In this document: positions 1 to 4,645 of the stretch, one piece after another | Layout of the letters: every line of letters starts with the position of its first letter | Numbering within the stretch: position 1 is the first letter of the stretch | Assembly: GCA_038886595.1 (NCBI GenBank) | Contig: JAWALV010000022.1 | Location: 1-8,670 of the forward strand | DNA length: 8,670 bases | Source: CAKZRD01 sp038886595 | GTDB taxonomy: Archaea > Nanobdellota > Nanobdellia > Pacearchaeales > GW2011-AR1 | Reading direction: 5' to 3' | Made by a program: the position numbers and the translations under genes | Notes under the pieces: generated by a model | Seen by the model: only the letters and a program-made list of their open reading frames with translations | The model's database searches: none | Told to the model about the DNA's origin: nothing

Positions 1-14
1 TATTTTCTACAAAC

Positions 15-326
15 TTATTTATTATAAGAACTTAAAAGCTTGCTTTCAAGCTCTTCAACATATTCTTTAATCCTTTTTAAATATTCTAAACCAAGCTTTC
101 TACAAAAATACTTTGCCATGTAAAAAGAATATTTTTCATTATTGTTGGTATAAAGCCTTTTCTGATATACCTTACTACGTTCATAATGCCTTTTTCTTTT
201 CTCTGGATTGCAATAAAGCGATACTGTTAGCTCGCTAATTCCGAGCTCTCTCGCTATTTTAGAATAACTCAAACCTTTGCTTCTAAGATCAAAAATCATT
301 TTTATTTTTTCTTCAGGCAGTTTCAT
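15..326 (-). CDS. Small helix-turn-helix DNA-binding regulator
   Basis: A 103-residue protein whose first half carries a helix-turn-helix: residues about 3-38 read EEKIKMIFDLRSKGLSYSKI followed by ARELGISELTVSLY, the typical pattern of a homeodomain-like or sigma-region-4-like HTH (helix, turn at the LGIS segment, recognition helix ELTVSLY). The remainder is basic and helical (KRKRHYERSK; a KRIKEYVEELESK coiled segment near the C-terminus), which could support dimerisation. The ATG at 326 lies about 28 bp from the centre of the shared palindromic TATA box at 351-358, so the mRNA is probably leaderless; no Shine-Dalgarno is present. It is transcribed away from the winged-helix gene at 381-686. 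The role as repressor or activator of the divergent promoter is inferred from position and HTH only; no specific family was recognised. Confidence 0.8.
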   Translation of the reverse strand: MKLPEEKIKMIFDLRSKGLSYSKIARELGISELTVSLYCNPEKRKRHYERSKVYQKRLYTNNNEKYSFYMAKYFCRKLGLEYLKRIKEYVEELESKLLSSYNK

Positions 327-341
327 AATATTTTTATTTCT

Positions 342-358
342 CGAAAAAGTATTTAAAT
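342..358. promoter_or_regulatory. Shared bidirectional promoter with palindromic TATA box
   Basis: The perfect palindrome ATTTAAAT (351-358) lies between two divergent regulator genes. Its centre is about 27 bp from the ATG at 381 (plus) and about 28 bp from the ATG at 326 (minus), which matches the usual archaeal TATA-to-start distance in both directions and predicts leaderless transcripts both ways. The plus-strand side has an A-rich BRE-like element (CGAAAAAG, 342-349). The minus-strand side has a run of A (TATATAAAAAAA on the minus strand). Transcription in one direction probably competes with the other for TBP/TFB; that is inference. Confidence 0.7.
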
Positions 359-380
359 TTTTTTATATATATGAAATTAT

Positions 381-686
381 ATGCTCTCAAGTATAGAAAA
401 TGTCTCGATAGGAGTTCTGGGAAGGTTAGCAACCACGTTTATCCTTAAACAAAAAGTAACAGCGACAGACGTTTATAAAAGTCAGCATCTAACTTATTCT
501 TATACATTGTCTCTCTTAAATCTTCTGAAAAAATTAAATTTAATAACTCAAGAAGAGAAGAATGGACGATGTAGATACTACCACATGACCGAGAAAGGAA
601 AGAAAATATTTTTAGAGCTTTATGACATCTACTTAGTGATAAAGAATGCAGAAGAGAATATAAGCATAAAGCAAAGTCAAAGTTAA
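381..686 (+). CDS. Winged-helix transcriptional regulator
   Basis: A 101-residue protein with a winged helix-turn-helix layout like MarR/PadR/ArsR-type regulators. Residues about 22-55 (LKQKVTATDVYKSQHLTYSY then TLSLLNLLKKLNLI) give helix 2 and the recognition helix. Residues about 57-72 (QEEKNGRCRYYHMTEKGKKI) form the wing hairpin, with the typical YYHMTEKGKK pattern leading into a C-terminal helix. The ATG at 381 was chosen because it is about 27 bp from the TATA centre (leaderless); the ATG at 371 is in another frame. It is divergent from the HTH gene at 15-326 and shares its promoter, an arrangement typical of viral or plasmid control switches. The gene is followed by T-rich DNA likely to end transcription. 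The target operator is unknown. Confidence 0.82.
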   Translation: MLSSIENVSIGVLGRLATTFILKQKVTATDVYKSQHLTYSYTLSLLNLLKKLNLITQEEKNGRCRYYHMTEKGKKIFLELYDIYLVIKNAEENISIKQSQS

Positions 687-715
687 ATTTTAATTTTTAT
701 TTTTATTTCTTTTGC
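687..715 (+). terminator. T-rich archaeal-type terminator
   Basis: Directly after the stop codon of the winged-helix gene the plus strand is almost all T and A with repeated T runs (TTTTAATTTTTATTTTTATT). Archaeal RNA polymerase ends at oligo-T tracts without needing a hairpin, so this probably terminates the 381-686 transcript before the next promoter at 738-752. Confidence 0.45.
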
Positions 716-737
716 CTAGTATATATTTTCCATCACC

Positions 738-752
738 AAAAAGTATTTAAAT
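738..752 (+). promoter_or_regulatory. Promoter of the rightward operon
   Basis: The 15-mer AAAAAGTATTTAAAT occurs here and, identically, at 344-358 in the divergent promoter. It contains an A-rich BRE-like half and a TATA box. A start site about 26 bp beyond the TATA centre falls near 774-778, leaving a leader of about 40 bases that ends in AAAAGGTGAT (801-810) before the ATG at 817. It probably serves the operon 817-2934. Confidence 0.6.
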
Positions 753-816
753 GCCTGTTGATAATATAAAAATATAAAAAACATTCATAACAATTTTTAA
801 AAAAGGTGATAAAAAA

Positions 817-939
817 ATGAATAAAATAATATGCCCTCGATGTGGAAGTAGCTCTTTCAGATATCTCCGAAAAACAAATAAAAGTTACTGCCTAAAATGC
901 GGTTTAGAAGTAACGCCGGACGAATTTTTCAAACAATAA
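817..939 (+). CDS. 40-residue zinc-ribbon protein
   Basis: A very short ORF with a clear zinc ribbon: CPRCG at residues 6-10 and CLKCG at residues 25-29, that is two CxxC knuckles 15 residues apart, like the N-terminal ribbon of TFB/TFIIB-type and many small archaeal viral ribbons. The protein ends in a short acidic tail (EVTPDEFFKQ). A good Shine-Dalgarno (GGTGAT, 805-810) lies 6 bases before the ATG and a promoter lies upstream, so it is probably a real gene although small. It is first in the rightward operon. Likely a nucleic-acid-binding or transcription-modulating ribbon; the exact role is unknown. Confidence 0.7.
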   Translation: MNKIICPRCGSSSFRYLRKTNKSYCLKCGLEVTPDEFFKQ

Positions 940-982
940 TCGGGCGAAAAACAATAACCAAATGAATTAAAAAGGCGAAAAA

Positions 983-1249
983 ATGAACACAGAACTATTA
1001 TTTAACATTTCAATTGCGGTTTTAATTTTATTATCATTTTTTATTATACTCGAAACCGCAATTGAAAAAAAGGAAGAATTTGTAAAAAAAGCAGCAGAAT
1101 TCTGCGGCGGAGTAGATAACATAAAAGAAATATTCAGTGAATTTGACTTACATGCTGTGTGTCTTGACGGAAGAAAGTATCCGCCTTGTCCAGATGATCC
1201 ATACAAATTTCAACACACCGGATTTTTTGGAATAAAATGGTGTAGTTAA
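983..1249 (+). CDS. Small membrane-anchored four-cysteine protein
   Basis: An 88-residue protein with one hydrophobic segment at residues about 7-25 (FNISIAVLILLSFFIIL) and a charged remainder. The rest has four cysteines (in FCGG, VCLDG, PPCPDD and the terminal KWCS) that could form two disulfides if the domain faces outward, or bind metal if it is cytoplasmic. The sequence HAVCLDGRKYPPCPDDPYKF is distinctive but I do not recognise its family. The Shine-Dalgarno is weak (AAAGGCG, about 8 bases before ATG 983). It sits between the zinc-ribbon gene and a winged-helix gene in one operon. Function unknown; a membrane or envelope-associated accessory protein is possible. Confidence 0.68.
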   Translation: MNTELLFNISIAVLILLSFFIILETAIEKKEEFVKKAAEFCGGVDNIKEIFSEFDLHAVCLDGRKYPPCPDDPYKFQHTGFFGIKWCS

Positions 1250-1270
1250 ATTTGTTTTGAGGTGATGTGA

Positions 1271-1822
1271 ATGGAAAAGAAAGACGTTATAAAAGTTTTG
1301 AATTTAATTCCTTTCTTTAAGGAAATTTCTTATGTCGAATTAAGGAGTGAAGTAGCAAAAAAGCATCCCAACCTTTTAGACAATCTTGATGAAATAATCT
1401 CTACATTATTTGCCGAGGGATACATTTACGAGCCGAAGCCAGGTTACATTTCACGATTAGCAGAAGGTTCTGAAAAGGAAAAACCCGAAGAAAAAGTAAC
1501 TGAAAAGGACGATAAAGAAATCGAAAAAGGAACTGAAACAAAAGAAGAACATGAAAAAGAAGAAATAGAAGAGAACCAGGATGATAAAGACCTTTCAAAC
1601 GTACTACATCACGATTACTTCCCACTTGGTGAAGGCAAAGGAATAAGCATTTGGATTCTTAACAATGGAATGCGAATGCAAAGAAGAGTTCGAGAAAAAA
1701 GTACTTGGAAAAATGAGCAAGAGATATTTCTCGCGATTCCAATCATGGAAAAAATAGCTTCAAGGATATTTTTCTATTTAGGTATGATTTATCAAACTAA
1801 AAAATCCGAAGAAGAAAAATAA
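1271..1822 (+). CDS. Winged-helix protein with MCM-tail-like motif and conserved C-terminal domain
   Basis: 183 residues in three parts. Residues 1-63 form a winged helix that ends in EGYIYEPKPGYISRL; a GxIYEPKPGYLRRL-type ending is familiar from the C-terminal winged helix of archaeal MCM helicases and related replication proteins. Residues about 64-108 are a highly charged Glu/Lys linker, probably disordered. Residues about 118-177 form a second compact domain (GISIWILNNGMRMQRRVREK, then a helical TWKNEQEIFLAIPIMEKIAS stretch) that I do not recognise. A strong GAGGTGAT (1258-1265) precedes the ATG at 1271. It lies immediately upstream of the IS110-like gene. DNA binding is likely; a role in replication initiation or host MCM recruitment is inference from the motif alone. 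Confidence 0.78.
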   Translation: MEKKDVIKVLNLIPFFKEISYVELRSEVAKKHPNLLDNLDEIISTLFAEGYIYEPKPGYISRLAEGSEKEKPEEKVTEKDDKEIEKGTETKEEHEKEEIEENQDDKDLSNVLHHDYFPLGEGKGISIWILNNGMRMQRRVREKSTWKNEQEIFLAIPIMEKIASRIFFYLGMIYQTKKSEEEK

Positions 1823-1830
1823 TTTAAAAA

Positions 1831-1838
1831 GAGGTGAT
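1831..1838 (+). promoter_or_regulatory. Shine-Dalgarno that fixes the start of the IS110-like gene
   Basis: GAGGTGAT lies 4 bases before ATG 1843. The in-frame GTG at 1834, which would give three more residues, is inside this site and so is not the start. Confidence 0.7.
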
Positions 1839-1842
1839 ATGG

Positions 1843-2934
1843 ATGAATTCAGAAAGTTATAAAAAAACAATTAGGCAATTAATTGAAAATTTTTATGACA
1901 TTCAAAAAATAAGAGTTGAAACTTACAACAGAATAGTTTCTTATGTAAAAGAAAACGCTCAAAACATTAAGAAAGCTCTTTTTGATGCGAGCCAGTTTGT
2001 TATTGAAACCCATTGGGAAGATGCGAGCCACGAGGGTTTTGAAACCCATCGGGATAATGCGAGCCATTTCGATGTTGAAACCCAAAGGGATGATGCGAGC
2101 CAATGGGGTATTGAAACCCATCGGGAGGATGCGAGCCAAGGGGGTATTGAAACCCATTTTGTTGTTGCGAGCCATGATAGCATTGAAACCCACTACGCAC
2201 GTGCGAATTTTAATGAAAAAATTCGCCCCAACCTTCTCCAAGCAATCCAATTGTTAGAAGATGCGGAGAAGGCAAGGGGCGTGAAAGGCATGAAAAAATA
2301 CAGTGAATTTGTAAAGAAATTCATTCTAACAAGAAACTCGATTTTGCTCTTAACAGATGACTTAAAGAAATATTACAATGAAATCGAGACCTTTGTTTGG
2401 TTCTTTAATACAATTTACAACACTGAAAACGAACTGAAAAACCGTCTCGATTCATGGAGTAAAAACCATCCATTAAGAACAGAATTTTTAAATCATGTGA
2501 AAGGCATCGGTCCAGTTCTCGCAACTGGGATAATCGCATGGCTCTCAGAACCGATATTGAAGGCAGAAAAACCAAGCTCCTTATGGAAATACTGCGGTCT
2601 CTATCCTAATAGCGAAAGAAGACGAGGAGAAAAATTGCAATATAACTTAAAATTAAAAGCATTTTGTTGGAAGATAGGTCAAAGTTTCATAAAATTCAAA
2701 TGTTTCGGAAGAGAACTTTATCTGAAATTCAAAAAAGAAACTGAAGAAAAACATCCAGATTGGTCAAAGTTGCATATTCACAACTATGCAAGAAGAAAAA
2801 TGGTAAAAATCTTTTTAGCATGTCTTTGGGATAAGTGGCGTAGCATGAATGGATTACCAACAACAAAACCATATCCGATTTCAATTCTTGGGCATCAAGA
2901 CATAATCACATGGGAAAAATGGATGGAGAAATAA
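1843..2934 (+). CDS. IS110/IS116/IS902 C-terminal-domain protein with internal 12-residue repeats
   Basis: 363 residues from ATG 1843. Residues 1-47 are helical. Residues 48-119 are six 12-residue repeats of the form DASHxxIETHxx. Residues about 120-210 are helical linker. Residues about 219-233 (VKGIGPVLATGIIAW) are a helix-hairpin-helix and lead into SSLWKYCGLYPNSERRRGEK, the hallmark of the transposase IS116/IS110/IS902 C-terminal domain (PF02371). Full IS110 recombinases have an N-terminal RuvC-like DEDD domain; none is visible here, so this is not a normal transposase. The family serine usually follows GLxP by several residues within an SG; here that place reads RRG and the only nearby serine is in NSE (257), so catalysis is doubtful. 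It is the last gene of the rightward operon. It may be a domesticated structure-specific DNA-binding or recombination protein. Confidence 0.75.
   Translation: MNSESYKKTIRQLIENFYDIQKIRVETYNRIVSYVKENAQNIKKALFDASQFVIETHWEDASHEGFETHRDNASHFDVETQRDDASQWGIETHREDASQGGIETHFVVASHDSIETHYARANFNEKIRPNLLQAIQLLEDAEKARGVKGMKKYSEFVKKFILTRNSILLLTDDLKKYYNEIETFVWFFNTIYNTENELKNRLDSWSKNHPLRTEFLNHVKGIGPVLATGIIAWLSEPILKAEKPSSLWKYCGLYPNSERRRGEKLQYNLKLKAFCWKIGQSFIKFKCFGRELYLKFKKETEEKHPDWSKLHIHNYARRKMVKIFLACLWDKWRSMNGLPTTKPYPISILGHQDIITWEKWMEK
1984..2199 (+). repeat. Six tandem 36-bp repeats inside the IS110-like gene
   Basis: Six units start at 1984, 2020, 2056, 2092, 2128 and 2164, exactly 36 bp apart, with a decayed seventh at 2200 (GTGCGAATTTT). 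Each unit has two fixed blocks, GCGAGCCA and TTGAAACCCA, separated by about 8 variable bases within the unit and about 10 between units. One exception to block identity is at the end of unit 3, where CCCA is followed by A, giving Gln. The two blocks are themselves related in an 18-bp register (GCGAGCCA against GAAACCCA, 5 of 8 equal). In the gene frame they encode Ala-Ser-His/Gln and Glu-Thr-His/Gln. Confidence 0.92.
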
Positions 2935-2940
2935 ACTATA

Positions 2941-3030
2941 AAAGAAAAATGAAAGAAAAAAAATTAAAACCAAAAAATCAAGAAATTTACATTCCTTTTT
3001 GGTTTTTTATTTCTTTTTCTTTTTCTTTGC
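2941..3030. terminator. Convergent terminator region between the two operons
   Basis: The inverted repeat AAAACCAAAAA (2966-2976) and TTTTTGGTTTT (2996-3006) surrounds a 19-base loop. To its right the plus strand is T-rich (TTTTTTATTTCTTTTTCTTT), suited to ending the rightward operon after 2934. To its left the plus strand is A-rich, giving T runs on the minus strand, suited to ending leftward transcription. The rest of the gene-free stretch 2935-3131 holds only a possible minus-strand promoter near 3066-3078 and AT-rich DNA. Confidence 0.5.
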
Positions 3031-3033
3031 CAT
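3007..3033 (-). other. Possible 8-residue micro-ORF MAKKKKKK
   Basis: On the minus strand ATG (3033-3031) begins a reading frame Met-Ala-Lys6-stop. Upstream on that strand is a TATA-like element (plus-strand 3066-3078, minus-strand reading ATCTTTAAATATAAG) whose expected start site lies near 3046, and AGTGAGTGA just before the ATG. The unit may be a short transcript ending at the convergent terminator. It could equally be a chance reading of a purine-rich tract. Confidence 0.2.
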
Positions 3034-3131
3034 TTTCACTCACTAATTAAGATAATATACGAACTTATATTTAAAGATTTTGCTGTTTTTCCTTTCATTA
3101 CTCGAACTTACTACTCAAATTTAAAAAGCAA

Positions 3132-3386
3132 CTAAGTTCTTCTTCCACGCAAATCGCTTCTATTTCTTCTTGTTTCCCAGTATATTTTTCCCGTGCTCGA
3201 GCGTCTTTTTCCTGGCGCCAATGCTTTTCTTTTTCTATCTGAAGATAAGCTTTTTCTTTTTCCCGTTTGATATTTTACTGCTTTAATAACAATCGGTTTC
3301 ATTTTCTTTTTTACTTTTTTTCTTTTCACTTTTGTTCTCGTCTTTTTTCCAACATCTCTCATAAAAGCTCCGAAAACCATTGCCAT
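3132..3386 (-). CDS. Small, highly basic protein, candidate DNA-coating protein
   Basis: 84 residues with a short hydrophobic N-terminus (MAMVFGAFMRDVG) followed by dense Lys/Arg (KKTRTKVKRKKVKKKMK, later KRKSLSSDRKRKALAPGKRR and a C-terminal RNRSDLRGRRT). No fold is recognisable. Such composition suggests nucleic-acid binding, as in small basic nucleoproteins of archaeal viruses; that role is inference. The start is uncertain: ATG 3386 has no Shine-Dalgarno but lies about 26 bp below an AT-rich TATA-like stretch (3405-3415), which would make it leaderless; the in-frame ATG at 3362 follows CGGAG by 5 bases and would give 76 residues. It is the last gene of the leftward operon. Confidence 0.62.
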   Translation of the reverse strand: MAMVFGAFMRDVGKKTRTKVKRKKVKKKMKPIVIKAVKYQTGKRKSLSSDRKRKALAPGKRRSSTGKIYWETRRNRSDLRGRRT

Positions 3387-3424
3387 AATTTTATTTTGTT
3401 TAATTTTAATTTAATTATTTTCGT

Positions 3425-3637
3425 TCAAGGCATTCCAATAGTTAAATTTTTTATGCCCATACTCGGATTTTTCATATTTATCAACTGCATAGAATAGCCG
3501 TAACACATTTCTGTCAATTTTATTGTATCATAAACACCTATATTGTAAGCGATTATGATTAGCAAAATCACTATTAAAAATAGAAAAAGCTCTTTCAAAT
3601 CGAATTCTATCGTCGTATTTCTGTAGCTTATCTTCAT
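3425..3637 (-). CDS. Single-span membrane protein
   Basis: 70 residues. A short polar N-terminus (MKISYRNTTIEFDLKE) is followed by one strongly hydrophobic segment at about 17-32 (LFLFLIVILLIIIAYNIG). The rest is a polar tail with a single Cys and several Met (KLTEMCYGYSMQLINMKNPS). Start and upstream stop overlap as ATGA (3634-3637), indicating translational coupling to the winged-helix-like gene. I do not recognise the family. Given the surrounding membrane proteins it may be a minor virion-membrane component; that is inference. Confidence 0.68.
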   Translation of the reverse strand: MKISYRNTTIEFDLKELFLFLIVILLIIIAYNIGVYDTIKLTEMCYGYSMQLINMKNPSMGIKNLTIGMP

Positions 3638-3912
3638 ATAAATACCTTGATCTTAACTACCTTTCTTCTTCCTTTTTTGTTCTTTCTGCCATAAATTCTT
3701 TTTATATAGCCCCATTTTTCTAATTTTCGAAGATATGCATTAAATCTTGTTTCGAATCCATTCGAATTGTTTTCATTTTCCAAATTTTTCACTCTCCTTT
3801 CTAACTCGTCTCTTTCAACAACAAAACCCTCGCTTGGATTTATGTTTCCATTTTTTCTTATATACTCTTTTTTCATCTTTCTTAAAACAAACAAAACTTC
3901 GCTTTGACTCAT
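3634..3912 (-). CDS. Small basic winged-helix-like protein
   Basis: 92 residues from ATG 3912. The first part is helical (SEVLFVLRKMKKEYIRKNG), with a central charged helix (VVERDELERRVKNLENENN). The C-terminal half, RFNAYLRKLEKWGYIKRIYG then a lysine/arginine-rich hairpin (RKNKKGRRKVVKIKV), has the look of a recognition helix followed by a wing. I chose ATG 3912 over an in-frame ATG at 3936 because AGTGAT lies 3 bases upstream of 3912, and because the earlier start would overlap the preceding gene by 20 bases. DNA binding is likely; it could be a late regulator or a packaging protein. It overlaps the next gene by ATGA. Confidence 0.65.
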   Translation of the reverse strand: MSQSEVLFVLRKMKKEYIRKNGNINPSEGFVVERDELERRVKNLENENNSNGFETRFNAYLRKLEKWGYIKRIYGRKNKKGRRKVVKIKVFI

Positions 3913-3916
3913 GCTA

Positions 3917-4384
3917 TCACTCTTCGATTTTCGCATCTTTCATATATTTTAAAAGAAAATCAAAGAGTTCGCATATTTTGTAAATGTTTATATTTTCCAT
4001 TTTTTTAAAATCGGATTCAACATTCTCTTGCTCTTCACTTCCTTCTTCCTTACCTCTTGAGAGAAATGTTTTTTCTATTCTACTTCCTATCAAATATGTA
4101 TATTTGTATTCATTTATCTCAAAAGTTTCACCATTCTCATTTTTCAATCTAAGAGTTTTTCCAAAGTTCGATGAAAAGAGCTCGTTTTTAAGTGATTTAA
4201 AAAGAGCCATCACGCTCGCTATAAAAAGCGTTTCTTTTCTCAAATCTCTTTTTCCTAATAATATTCCATTTATAACATCTCTATAAAGTAGCAGACATTC
4301 ATTTTTAAGTTTCACGAGAAAGAATTTCCTCTCTTCTCTCGCTAATAATAAAATTTTTTCTCCTGTATCTTTTACATTAACCAT
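3917..4384 (-). CDS. Hypothetical soluble protein
   Basis: 155 residues from ATG 4384, with no membrane segment and no family I recognise. The N-terminal part alternates hydrophobic and charged residues (KILLLAREERKFFLVKLKNE). A mid segment (DLRKETLFIASVMALFKSLK) is helical. A beta-like stretch KTLRLKNENGETFEINEYKY follows, then an acidic linker (GKEEGSEEQENVESD) and a C-terminal helix ending KYMKDAKIEE. The start at 4384 is chosen because AAGTGAT lies 4 bases upstream; an in-frame GTG at 4393 is part of that site. It lies within the leftward operon between the Sm-like gene and the winged-helix-like gene. Confidence 0.68.
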   Translation of the reverse strand: MVNVKDTGEKILLLAREERKFFLVKLKNECLLLYRDVINGILLGKRDLRKETLFIASVMALFKSLKNELFSSNFGKTLRLKNENGETFEINEYKYTYLIGSRIEKTFLSRGKEEGSEEQENVESDFKKMENINIYKICELFDFLLKYMKDAKIEE

Positions 4385-4393
4385 TCGAATCAC

Positions 4394-4636
4394 TTATTTC
4401 TTTTTTATCAATTTTTCTATATTTTCAGTAAGCTTTTTCGCTTCTTGGCTTGCTTTTTCTACAAGGTTTCGATATTCTCTTATGTAATATATTTTGTTTT
4501 TGTTTAGCATCATCTCTCCATCTAACTTATCTGAAAAATACAAAAAATTACCGTCTTCACCTCTTATATAACCATGAAAAAAATGCGTCTTATTTCCTAT
4601 TAACATACAAACTTCAACAAACTTATCTTTTATCAT
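4394..4636 (-). CDS. Candidate Sm-like / small SH3-type beta-barrel protein
   Basis: 80 residues. Residues about 5-53 read as five short strands in the pattern of Sm/LSm or related small barrels: KFVEVCMLIGNKTHFFHGYI (strands 1-2), an acidic turn GEDGNF, LYFSDKLDGEMML, then KIYYIREY as the last strand. A C-terminal lysine-rich helix (EAKKLTENIEKLIKKK) follows. The match is by pattern only; LSm motifs are not conserved strictly. GGTGGT precedes ATG 4636. If it is an Sm-like ring it could bind RNA; a structural or membrane-associated barrel is the alternative. It sits inside the operon of virion-type genes. Confidence 0.62.
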   Translation of the reverse strand: MIKDKFVEVCMLIGNKTHFFHGYIRGEDGNFLYFSDKLDGEMMLNKNKIYYIREYRNLVEKASQEAKKLTENIEKLIKKK

Positions 4637-4645
4637 TCAAACCAC

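Noticed and set aside
967..1206. Minus-strand 79-codon ORF
   Set aside because: Antisense to the four-cysteine gene, which has the operon context; no start signal on the minus strand.
1984..2199. CRISPR array (36-bp period, ATTGAAAC-like motif)
   Set aside because: The period is repeat plus gap, the fixed blocks are only 8 and 10 bases, the gaps are 8-10 bases, the array is in frame in a coding gene, and no cas gene is nearby.
1843..2934. Complete IS110-family insertion sequence
   Set aside because: The RuvC-like domain is missing, the gene is coupled in an operon by a normal Shine-Dalgarno, and I see no element ends or candidate bridge-RNA region around it.
2949..3050. 33-residue plus-strand ORF with hydrophobic C-terminal half
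   Set aside because: No Shine-Dalgarno, and its hydrophobic codons are simply the T-rich terminator tract (TTT, TCT repeats).
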